Assembly: GCA_963800235.1 (NCBI GenBank)
Contig: CAWDAD010000004.1
Location: forward strand, 1-64,000
DNA length: 64,000 nucleotides
DNA from: CAVVNP01 sp963800235
GTDB lineage: Bacteria; Actinomycetota; Acidimicrobiia; Acidimicrobiales; Iamiaceae
Direction of reading: 5' to 3'
In this document: in pieces, positions 52,139-59,892 of the stretch
Layout: the number at the start of each line of letters is the position of its first letter
Numbering within the stretch: position 1 is the first letter of the stretch
Notes under the pieces: model-generated
What the model saw: only the letters and a program-made list of their open reading frames with translations
What the model was told of the DNA's origin: nothing
Databases searched by the model: none
Program-made: the position numbers and the translations under genes

Positions 52139-53218
52139 ATGCGAGGAGCGCTGCTGCACAACACCGGGGACGAGGAGCTCGAGGTCGTCGACGACCTCGA
52201 GGTGCTGCCGCCGGAGGCCGGCGAGGTGACCATCAAGATCGAGGCCACCGGCGTCTGCCACTCCGACCTGTCCGCCATCAACGGCACCATCCCCCAGCCC
52301 GCCCCGTTCGTGCCCGGGCACGAGGGCGCCGGCATCATCACCGCGGTCGGCGAGGGCGTCACCAACGTGGCCGAGGGCGATCACGTCATCGTGGCGTGGT
52401 CGCCGCCGTGCGGGCACTGCATCAACTGCACGACCCGCAAGTCGCCCCACCTCTGCACCGAGATCCAGTTCGGTCGGGGCATGTCCCCGCGCTTCACCCG
52501 CAACGGCGAGGCCGTCTTCGGCATGGCCGGCGCCGGCACCTTCGCCGAGCAGGTCACCATGCCGTGCGAGGCCGCCATCAAGATCGACGACGACGTGCCC
52601 TTCGAGGTGGCCTCGCTGATCGGCTGCGGCGTCACCACCGGCGTCGGGGCCGCCATCAACACCGCCAAGGTGGTGCCCGGCAGCTCGGTCGTGGTCTTCG
52701 GCTGCGGCGGGGTCGGCATCGCCGCCATCCAGGGCGCCAGGATCGCCGGCGCCGCACCGATCGTGGCCGTCGACCTGGTCCCCGAGAAGCTCGAGCTGGC
52801 CAAGCAGTTCGGCGCCACCCACGCCTGCACCCCCGACGACCTCCCCGGCCTGCAGGCCGAGCTGACCGGCGACGGGTTCGACTACGCCTTCGAGGCCATC
52901 GGCCTGCCCGTCACCATGCGGGCCGCCTACGACGCCATCCGCCGGGGCGGCACCGCCTGCGTCATCGGCGTCGGCGGGGCGGACAAGGAGGTCAGCTTCA
53001 ACGGCTTCGAGCTGTTCTTCTCCGAGAAGACCTTCGTCGGCAGCTACTACGGCTCGGCCGACGTGCGCTCCGACTTCCACCGCTGGCTGCGCCTGTGGCA
53101 GGCCGGCCAGCTCGACCTCGAGGGCATGATCACCAAGAAGCTCTCGATCGACGACATCAACGCCGCCTTCGCCGCCATGAAGGCCGGTGAGGTCATCCGC
53201 CAGGTCATCACCTTCTAG
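52139..53218 (+). CDS. Zinc-dependent alcohol dehydrogenase (MDR family)
   Basis: 359 residues. Catalytic zinc ligands are Cys40 (GVCHSDL) and His61-Glu62 (PGHEGAG), the structural zinc Cys are in CGHCINCTTRKSPHLC, and the NAD fold has FGCGGVGIAAIQGAR and AVDLVPEKLELAKQFGAT. It has the class III-like layout. In sterol catabolism such an enzyme could oxidise the 26-alcohol made by the P450, but there is no KstR box here, so this is only a possibility. It ends before palindrome copy 3. Confidence 0.87.
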   Translation: MRGALLHNTGDEELEVVDDLEVLPPEAGEVTIKIEATGVCHSDLSAINGTIPQPAPFVPGHEGAGIITAVGEGVTNVAEGDHVIVAWSPPCGHCINCTTRKSPHLCTEIQFGRGMSPRFTRNGEAVFGMAGAGTFAEQVTMPCEAAIKIDDDVPFEVASLIGCGVTTGVGAAINTAKVVPGSSVVVFGCGGVGIAAIQGARIAGAAPIVAVDLVPEKLELAKQFGATHACTPDDLPGLQAELTGDGFDYAFEAIGLPVTMRAAYDAIRRGGTACVIGVGGADKEVSFNGFELFFSEKTFVGSYYGSADVRSDFHRWLRLWQAGQLDLEGMITKKLSIDDINAAFAAMKAGEVIRQVITF

Positions 53219-53252
53219 CGCTGTCCCAGCGCGACCGGGCCTTCACCGATCG

Positions 53253-53300
53253 AGCTCGTCGCAGGTGTGCGGGCTCTGCGCCGACAACTGCGACGACTTC
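53253..53300. terminator. Dispersed palindrome copy 3
   Basis: CTCGTCGCAGGTGT (53255-53268) pairs with ACAACTGCGACGAC (53284-53297), 12 of 14. It follows the ADH gene and precedes a co-directional operon, so it probably stops ADH transcription. Confidence 0.62.
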
Positions 53301-53350
53301 GTTCCTGGGCCGTCCGCTGACGCCGGGACGAAGGAGATACCGCCCGAAAC

Positions 53351-53368
53351 TGGAACGTGTTCTAGTGT
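53351..53368 (+). promoter_or_regulatory. KstR-type operator 6 overlapping -10 box
   Basis: TGGAACGTGTTCTA (53351-53364) is identical to operator 2. It merges with TAGTGT (53363-53368), 7 nt before GTG 53376, the first gene of the DUF35-Ltp operon. Confidence 0.85.
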
Positions 53369-53375
53369 CGGCCGG

Positions 53376-53843
53376 GTGACGACGAGCGTTGACGACGCGG
53401 AGGTGCTGAGCGCCCCGCTGGTGATCGAGTACCCGTTCTCCCGAACCACCGGCCCGGTGATCGGTGCCTTCCTCACCGGCCTCCGGGAGCAGGTGCTCGT
53501 GGGGGCGAGGGCCGGCGACGGGCGGGTGATCGTGCCGCCCATCGAGTTCGACCCCGACACCGGCGAGGACCTGACCGAGCTGGTCGAGGTCGGCCCCGGC
53601 GGCGAGGTGGTGACCGCGGCGTGGGTCCACCGGCCCCACGAGAAGCACCCGCTCGACTCGCCCTTCGCCTGGGCGCTGGTCCGGCTCGACGGCGCCGACA
53701 CGCCGATGCTGCACGTCCTCGACACCGGCGGCGAGCAGGCGGTGGCCCAGGCCGGCCTGCGGGTGCGGCCCCGTTGGGCCGACGAGCGCGAGGGCCAGAT
53801 CAGCGATCTGGTCTGCTTCGAGCCCGACGAGGGGGGCGCCTGA
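53376..53843 (+). CDS. DUF35 / OB-fold protein without zinc ribbon
   Basis: 155 residues. The OB-fold part (VGPGGEVVTAAWVHRPHEKHPLDSPFAWALVRLDGADTPMLHVLDTG) is recognisable, but the N-terminal rubredoxin-like segment lacks the usual Cys pairs (VGARAGDGRVIVPPIEFDPDTG). Together with the next gene it looks like a split version of M. tuberculosis Rv3521 (about 300 residues), which precedes ltp4 and ltp3. Such proteins usually act as partners of thiolase-fold enzymes. GTG 53376 is set by the promoter, and the TGA overlaps the next ATG. Confidence 0.78.
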   Translation: MTTSVDDAEVLSAPLVIEYPFSRTTGPVIGAFLTGLREQVLVGARAGDGRVIVPPIEFDPDTGEDLTELVEVGPGGEVVTAAWVHRPHEKHPLDSPFAWALVRLDGADTPMLHVLDTGGEQAVAQAGLRVRPRWADEREGQISDLVCFEPDEGGA

Positions 53844-54448
53844 TGGCCGAGGTGACGCTGCCCGAGTCCTTGCAGGGCGTCGAGCCGGTGAAGAGCGTGC
53901 GGACGCCGGCCCGCCTCGACTACCGGTTCACCGCCGGCGAGGCCACCAGCCGCTTCCTGCGGGGCATCGAGCAGAAGAAGGTCTTCGCCGAGCGGTGCCC
54001 GAAGTGCGGCAAGGTCTACATGCCGCCCCGCGGCGCCTGCCCTCGTGACGGCGTGCCGACCACCGAGCAGGTCGAGGTCCCCGCCGTCGGCACCGTCGCC
54101 ACCTTCTGCGTGGTGAACGTGGCGTTCTACGGCTCGGTGATGGAGATCCCCTACGTCGGGGCCAACATCCTGCTCGACGGCACCGACCTCGCCCTGATGC
54201 ACCTGATCCAGGAGGTGCCCGCCGAGGACGTGCACATCGGCATGCGGGTCGAGGGCGTCTGGGTCGACGACGACGAGCTGAAGCCGACGCTCGAGAGCAT
54301 CAAGTACTTCCGACCCAACGGCGAGCCCGACGACCCGGACGTGCGCATCCCCGGCGAGGGCCACGGCACCGGGCTCGGCTCCTGGGTCGGGGGCGAGCCG
54401 CCCACCGACCCGCGGGCCGGCACGCTGGCCGGGGGAGGGGCGGCCTGA
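53843..54448 (+). CDS. DUF35 OB-fold protein with zinc ribbon
   Basis: 201 residues. The zinc-ribbon RCPKCGKVYMPPRGACPRDG has Cys at 52, 55 and 66, with Asp in place of the fourth Cys. The OB fold follows (GTVATFCVVNVAFYG, EIPYVGANILLDGTDLALMHL, GMRVEGVW). The Gly/Pro-rich C terminus is unstructured. It likely binds the thiolase-like proteins encoded next. TGATG overlaps couple it to both neighbours. Confidence 0.82.
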   Translation: MAEVTLPESLQGVEPVKSVRTPARLDYRFTAGEATSRFLRGIEQKKVFAERCPKCGKVYMPPRGACPRDGVPTTEQVEVPAVGTVATFCVVNVAFYGSVMEIPYVGANILLDGTDLALMHLIQEVPAEDVHIGMRVEGVWVDDDELKPTLESIKYFRPNGEPDDPDVRIPGEGHGTGLGSWVGGEPPTDPRAGTLAGGGAA

Positions 54449-55524
54449 TGCGCGACGTCGCCGTCGTCTCCTTCGCCCAGTCGGCCCACACCCGACGCGT
54501 CGACGACCTGAACGAGGTCGAGATGCTCATGCCGGTCACCCGGCAGGTGCTCGACCAGATCGACGCGACCATCGCCGACATCGGGTTCACCTGCTCGGGG
54601 TCGACCGACTACCTGGCCGGCACCGCCTTCAGCTTCGTGAGCACCCTGGACGGCGTCGGACCGTGGCCGCCGATCCAGGAGAGCCACGTCGAGATGGACG
54701 GGGCGTGGGCGCTGTACGAGGCCTGGGTGAAGATCCAGCTCGGCCACATCGACACCGCCCTCGTCTACTGCTACGCCAAGTCCTCGCCCGGCGACCTGCC
54801 CATGGTGCTGACCCGCCAGCTCGACCCCTACACGGTGGCGCCGCTGTGGGCCGACAGCGTGAGCCTGGCGGCCCTCCAGGCCCAGGCGATGATCGACGGG
54901 GGGAAGGCCACCCCCGAGGCGATGGCCGAGGTCGCCGCCCGCAGCCGCCGGGTCGCCCAGGACAACCCCAACGCCCAGCTGGCCTGGGACCGTCCGGCCG
55001 ACGACCTGCTCGACGAGCCCGAGCTGGTGGCACCGCTGCACCGCCACGACTGCCCGCCGATCAGCGATGGCGCGGCCGCGGTGGTGCTGGCCGCCGGCGA
55101 TGCCGCCCACCGCTTCTCCGACCGGCCGGCGTGGATCCGCGGCATCGACCACCGCGTCGAGCCCATGAACCTCGGGCTGCGCGACCTCACGGCCTCGGCG
55201 TCGACCCGGCTGGCCGGCACCCACGCCGGCGCGGTCGGCGACGACGGCGCGCCGGGCGGCCCGGTCGACGTGGCCGAGCTGCACGCCCCGTTCACCCACC
55301 AGGAGCTGATCGTGCGCGAGGCCCTGGGGCTGGCCGACCACGGGAACGTGAACCCCTCGGGCGGGGCGCTGTGCGCCAACCCGATGATGACCGCCGGGCT
55401 GATCCGCCTCGGCGAGGTGGCGAACCGGATCTCCGCCGGCGAGGCCGACCGGGGCGTCGCCCACGCCACGTCCGGACCGTGCCTGCAGCAGAACCTCGTG
55501 TGCGTCCTGGAAGGAGATCGCTGA
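54448..55524 (+). CDS. ltp4: Thiolase-fold lipid-transfer-like protein, Ltp4-like
   Basis: 358 residues of the SCP2/thiolase family, close in length to M. tuberculosis Ltp4 (about 354). The N-terminal nucleophile Cys region is changed (ESHVEMDGAWALYEAW), while NPSGGALCANPMMTAGLIRLGEV and SGPCLQQNLVCVLEG keep C-terminal features. It probably acts as an aldolase or non-thiolytic partner with DUF35 proteins, as Ltp2 does, rather than as a true thiolase. Its gene order DUF35-DUF35-ltp4-ltp3 mirrors Rv3521-Rv3523. Confidence 0.8.
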   Translation: MRDVAVVSFAQSAHTRRVDDLNEVEMLMPVTRQVLDQIDATIADIGFTCSGSTDYLAGTAFSFVSTLDGVGPWPPIQESHVEMDGAWALYEAWVKIQLGHIDTALVYCYAKSSPGDLPMVLTRQLDPYTVAPLWADSVSLAALQAQAMIDGGKATPEAMAEVAARSRRVAQDNPNAQLAWDRPADDLLDEPELVAPLHRHDCPPISDGAAAVVLAAGDAAHRFSDRPAWIRGIDHRVEPMNLGLRDLTASASTRLAGTHAGAVGDDGAPGGPVDVAELHAPFTHQELIVREALGLADHGNVNPSGGALCANPMMTAGLIRLGEVANRISAGEADRGVAHATSGPCLQQNLVCVLEGDR

Positions 55525-56690
55525 TGGCCGAGCGACCGGTGGCGGTGGTCGGCATCGGCCAGACCAAGCACCAGGCGACCCGGGGCGACGTGTCCATGGT
55601 CGGGCTGGTGCGCGAGGCCGCCCAGCGGGCCCTGGCCGACGCCGAGATGACCTGGACCGACATCGACGCGGTGGTCATCGGCAAGGCGCCCGACTTCTTC
55701 GAGGGCGTGATGATGCCGGAGCTGTTCCTGGCCGACGCCCTGGGCTGCTCCGGCAAGCCCATGTTCCGGGTGCACACCGCCGGATCGGTCGGCGGGTCGA
55801 CGGCCATCGTCGCCACCCAGCTGGTCCAGGCGGGGCTGCACGAGCGGGTGCTGACCGTGGCCTTCGAGAAGCAGTCCGAGTCCGAGGCCATGTGGGCGCT
55901 GTCGCTGCCCATGCCCTTCACCCCGCCGCTGCACGCCGGCGCCGGCGGCTACTTCGCCCCCCACGTGCGCAGCTACATCCGCCGGGCCGAGGCGCCCGAC
56001 CACATCGGCATCCTGGTGGCCCTGAAGGACCGGCGAAACGCCCTGAAGAACCCCTACGCCCACCTCCACGAGACCGACATCAGCTTCGACTCCATCAAGG
56101 ACTCGATGATGCTGTGGGACCCGATCCGCTACGCCGAGACCTGTCCCAGCTCTGACGGGGCCTGCGCGCTGGTGCTCGGCGCCGAGTCGGTCGGGCGGGA
56201 CGCGGCGGCGGCGGGGCGGAAGCCGGCGTGGGTGCGCGGCACGGCCATGCGCAGCGAGCCGACCCTGTCGGCCGACCGCGACACGGTGCTGCCGCTCGGC
56301 GGGGCGCTGTGCGCCGCCGACGTCTACCGCCAGGCCGGCATCACCGACCCCCGCAACCAGGTCGACTGCGTCGAGATGTACGTGCCGTTCAGCTGGTTCG
56401 AGCCGATGTGGCTCGAGAACCTGGGCTTCGCCGAGCCCGGCGACGGCTGGCGCATGGTCGAGGACGGCGCCACCGCGCTCGACGGCGACCTGCCGGTCAA
56501 CATGAGCGGCGGCGTCCTGTCGTCGAACCCGATCGGGGCGTCGGGCATGCTCCGATTCGCCGAGGCGGCCATGCAGGTGCGGGGCCAGGCCGGCGAGCAC
56601 CAGGTCGACGGCGCCGAGCTGGCGGTCGGCCACGCCTACGGCGGCGGCTCGCAGTTCTTCGCCATGTGGGTCGTGGGGAGCGAGCCGTGA
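55524..56690 (+). CDS. ltp3: Thiolase-fold lipid-transfer-like protein, Ltp3-like
   Basis: 388 residues, similar in length to Ltp3 (about 394). VHTAGSVGGSTAIVATQLV has Ser in place of the nucleophile Cys; NMSGGVLSSNPIGASGMLRF and VGHAYGGGSQFFAMWVV replace the thiolase His and second Cys loops. TGATG-type overlap with ltp4 suggests a complex. The stop TGA at 56688-56690 lies inside the first bases of a repeat array, so the very C terminus may have been altered by repeat insertion. Confidence 0.8.
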   Translation: MAERPVAVVGIGQTKHQATRGDVSMVGLVREAAQRALADAEMTWTDIDAVVIGKAPDFFEGVMMPELFLADALGCSGKPMFRVHTAGSVGGSTAIVATQLVQAGLHERVLTVAFEKQSESEAMWALSLPMPFTPPLHAGAGGYFAPHVRSYIRRAEAPDHIGILVALKDRRNALKNPYAHLHETDISFDSIKDSMMLWDPIRYAETCPSSDGACALVLGAESVGRDAAAAGRKPAWVRGTAMRSEPTLSADRDTVLPLGGALCAADVYRQAGITDPRNQVDCVEMYVPFSWFEPMWLENLGFAEPGDGWRMVEDGATALDGDLPVNMSGGVLSSNPIGASGMLRFAEAAMQVRGQAGEHQVDGAELAVGHAYGGGSQFFAMWVVGSEP

Positions 56691-56691
56691 G

Positions 56692-56970
56692 GCTGCGCAG
56701 CCGCCAGGCGGAGCAGCTCGTGGGGATCGGGTCGCATGGCGAAGCCGGTCCGGGCGAGGCGAAGCCGAGTAGGAGCAAGGGAACGCTGCGCAGCCGCCAG
56801 GCGGAGCAGCTCGTGGGGATCGGGTCGCATGGCGAAGCCGGTCCGGGCGAGGCGAAGCCGAGTAGGAGCAAGGGAACGCTGCGCAGCCGCCAGGCGGAGC
56901 AGCTCGTGGGGATCGGGTCGCATGGCGAAGCCGGTCCTGGCGAGGCGAAGCCGAGTAGGACCAAGGAAAC
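56692..56970. repeat. Three tandem 93-bp repeats with REP-like hairpins
   Basis: Units begin at 56692, 56785 and 56878 with GCTGCGCAGCCGCCAGGCGG followed by AGCAGCTC, a stem-loop with GCTGC/GCAGC and CCGCC/GGCGG pairing. Each continues with TGGCGAAGCC and GGCGAAGCCGAGTAGGA. The first two units look identical and the third has a few changes near its end. The 33 bases 56687-56719 are identical to 46798-46830. The array fills the gap between ltp3-like and the SDR gene. A frame stays open through it because 93 is a multiple of 3, but I see no sign that it is translated. Confidence 0.88.
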
Positions 56971-56973
56971 ACG

Positions 56974-57738
56974 GTGAGCGACTCGCTCGCGGGCAGGGTC
57001 GCCATCGTCACCGGTGGAGCACGGGGCCAGGGGGAGGCCGAGGCCCGGTTGTTCGCCGAACGGGGGGCCAGGGTGGTGGTGGCCGACGTGCTCGACGACG
57101 GGGGACGGGCCACCGCCGAGTCGATCGGCGAGGCGGCGCGCTTCGAGCACCTCGACGTCACCGACGAGGAGAACTGGACCGCGGTGGTGGCCGCCGCCGA
57201 GGAGGCGTTCGGGCCGGTCTCGATCCTGGTCAACAACGCCGGCATCCTCGCCTTCAACCCGGTCCACCGCATGCCCGCCGAGGAGTTCCGCCGGGTCCTC
57301 GAGGTCAACCTCACCGGTGCCTTCCTCGGCACCAAGGTGGTGGTCCCGTCGATGCGCAGGGCCGGCGGCGGGGCCATCGTCAACATCTCCTCCAACGGGG
57401 GCATGGAGGGGCTGCCGATGCTGTCGGCCTACTCGGCCAGCAAGTGGGGCATCCGCGGGCTCACCCGCTCGACCGCCATCGAGCTCGGGTCCTACGGCAT
57501 CCGGGTCAACTCGGTGCACCCCGGCGGCATCGACACCCCGATGACCCGCTTCGAGGGCAGCGACGGCAGCGAGCTGGCCGGCTTCTACCAGCGGCTGCCG
57601 ATCAAGCGGCAGGGCACGGTCGACGACGTGGCGCCGGTGGTGGCGTTCCTCGTCTCCGACGACGCCGGGTACGTCACCGGCGCCGAGTACGTGGTCGACG
57701 GCGGCCACCTCGCCGGCGACGCCGGACTCCTCTCCTGA
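56974..57738 (+). CDS. Short-chain dehydrogenase/reductase, hydroxysteroid-dehydrogenase-like
   Basis: 254 residues. TGGARGQG at 13-20, DV at 61-62, NNAG at 87-90, the catalytic Ser near 140, Tyr153 and Lys157 (SAYSASKWG), and HPGGIDTPM after it. This is a classical SDR; the GIDTPM ending and general layout resemble 3-alpha/20-beta-hydroxysteroid dehydrogenases. It follows the 93-bp repeats, with GTG 56974 3 nt after the array, so it may be read through from the KstR promoter at 53351 or be cut off from it by the hairpins. Confidence 0.84.
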   Translation: MSDSLAGRVAIVTGGARGQGEAEARLFAERGARVVVADVLDDGGRATAESIGEAARFEHLDVTDEENWTAVVAAAEEAFGPVSILVNNAGILAFNPVHRMPAEEFRRVLEVNLTGAFLGTKVVVPSMRRAGGGAIVNISSNGGMEGLPMLSAYSASKWGIRGLTRSTAIELGSYGIRVNSVHPGGIDTPMTRFEGSDGSELAGFYQRLPIKRQGTVDDVAPVVAFLVSDDAGYVTGAEYVVDGGHLAGDAGLLS

Positions 57739-57845
57739 CGCAGCGGTCGCCGGTGCCGGCCGGGGGTCCCCGCCGGAGGGGCTGACGATCCCCGCGGGGT
57801 GCGCGAGGATCTGCGATCGCACCAACGGGCCAGGGCGGAGACCGC

Positions 57846-59844
57846 ATGACCGAGACCGCACCGGGATCGCCGCGCCGGTCGAACAAGACCCAGGGTCGCC
57901 GGAACCGCATGCGAGCCCCTGCGCCGCCACCGGGCCCGACCTCGTTGGGCTCGCCGAGCGCCCGGCGGACCGATCCGGTGCCCGACCTGGCCGAGAACCC
58001 GAGCCTCGCCCGACGGCTCCGGTACCGCTTCGACATGGCCCTGGCCCGGGGGCCCATCGTGGTCATCGGCTACCTGGGCCTGATCACCGTCGCCATCGTG
58101 GCGCTGGCCGCCGTCGTCCTGACCCTGCTCCACCTGGCCGGCGTCAACGGCGGCCGCCAGCTGACCCTCGGCGAGGCGCTGTGGCAGTCGGTGCTGCGGG
58201 TCCTCGACCCGGGCACCTTCGCCAACGACACCAGCTTCCCGGTCCGCTTCATCAGCCTGTTCGTGACCCTGGCCGGCATCTTCATCGCCGGCAGCCTCAT
58301 CGGCCTCATCGCCAACGACGTGGACCAGCGGGTCCAGGACCTCCGCCGCGGCCACAGCCCCGTCCTCGAGACCGGCCACACCCTGATCCTCGGCTGGTCG
58401 CCCCGCCTGCCCGCCATCATCGACGAGCTGATCGTCGCCAACGAGAGCCGCAAGCGGGCGGCGGTGGTCGTGCTCGGCAAGGAGACCGACGAGGACCACC
58501 TGCGACGTCGGCTCGGTCGATCTGCGGACCACGCGCCTCGTGGTCCGCACCGGCGACCCGGCGGTCCCGGCCGACCTCGAGAAGGTGAACCTGGGCGGGG
58601 CCCGGTCGATCGTGATCCTGGAGGAGGGCGGGGGCGACGCCGGCGTGATCCGCACGCTGCTCGCCATCCGGTCGCTCGACCCGGAGCTCGAGCAGGCCCA
58701 CGTGGTGGTCGAGCTCACCGACCTCGGCCTGGCCGAGACCATCTGCTCGGTCACCGACGGGCGGGTGGTGGCGGTCGACTCCGACGGCATCCTCGTCGAG
58801 GTCGTCGCCCAGGCGTGCCTACAGGCGGGGATGAGCCAGGTGTACCGGGAGATCCTCGACTTCGACCGGAGCGAGATCTACCTCGCCGCCTTCGACGAGG
58901 TCGTCGGCCGCACCTTCGCCGAGGTGGCGGGGGCGTTCGAGCGCTGCACGGTGATGGGGCGGTGCCCGGCCGACGGCCCGGTCGAGCTGAACCCGCCGGC
59001 CGAGCGACGCTTCGAGGCGGGGGATCGGGTGGTGGCGCTGGCCGAGGACGACTCGACCTTCCTGTTCGACGGCTTCCGGCCGATGCCGGTGGTCGAGGCG
59101 CCCCGGCTGCAACGCGACCCGGACCCGCCGCAACGGCTGCTGCTCGTCGGGTGGAGCGACCTGGCGCCCGAGGTGATCGCCGAGATCGACGAGTTCGTGA
59201 CCGCCGGCTCGACCATGGACGTGGTCGTCGACACCGACCTCGTCCCGTCCTTCGACCTCGGGCCGGTCGACCCGAGGCGGCTGGGGCTGCGCGCCCTCCC
59301 CGTGTCCGGTGGACCGAGCCACCTGTCCGAGGTGGTCGGGGGCAACGACTACGACCAGGCGGTGGTGATCGGGTACCGCGGCGCGCTCTCGGTGTCGGAC
59401 GCCGACGCCCGGACGCTGGTCACGCTGCTCGCCGTCCGCCAGCTGTGGCCGGCCCGGCGCGGGGGGCTGCGGCTGGTCGCCGAGCTGCTCGACCGGACCA
59501 ACGTGGCCCTGGCCCGCACCACCGGGGTCGACGACTTCATCGTCAGCGACGAGGTCAGCAGCCTGATGATCGCCCAGCTGTCCGAGGACGTGGACGTCAA
59601 GCGGGTGTTCGACGAGCTGTTCTGCGCCAGCGGGGCGTCACTGGCCTTCCGCGACGTCGATCACGTCGTCCCGGGCGATCGCCCGATGACCTTCCTCGAC
59701 GTGGTCGCCGCCGGGCTGAGCCGGGGCGAGACCGTGCTCGGGTGGCGGCTCGGCACCACCGGCGAGGTCTACGTCAACCCGCCCAAGTCGGCCGAGGTCG
59801 CCCTCGACCCGACCGACCAGCTGCTCGTGCTGACGAGACGCTGA
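57846..59844 (+). CDS. CASTOR/POLLUX-type ion channel with RCK-like domains, one frameshift near 58505
   Basis: After a basic, Pro-rich N terminus, membrane segments lie at residues about 70-100 and 135-155, the second followed by NDVDQRVQDLRRGHSPVLETGHTLILGWSPRLPAIIDEL, typical of this family. Near 58505 the frame moves by +1 and continues as VDLRTTRLVVRTGDPAVPADLEKVNLGGARSIVIL, two RCK-like nucleotide-binding repeats ending at TGA 59842-59844. Loss of a CG dinucleotide in a CGCGAC would explain the break. The family conducts K+ or Ca2+ in plants; bacterial members are poorly studied. GGAGACCGC before ATG 57846 is a modest ribosome binding site. Confidence 0.75.
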
Positions 59845-59851
59845 CGGTCGA

Positions 59852-59885
59852 TCAGGGGAGCGAGCGCCGCAGGTGCTCGCCCTGA
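59852..59885. terminator. Hairpin between converging channel and Rieske genes
   Basis: TCAGGGGAGCGAGC (59852-59865) pairs with GCTCGCCCTGA (59875-59885) with a small bulge. It is unrelated in sequence to the TTGTCGCAG palindromes. Confidence 0.6.
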
Positions 59886-59892
59886 GCCCGTC

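Noticed and set aside
56692..56970. CRISPR array
   Set aside because: The units are directly tandem, 93 bp long and have no unique spacers; no cas gene is nearby.
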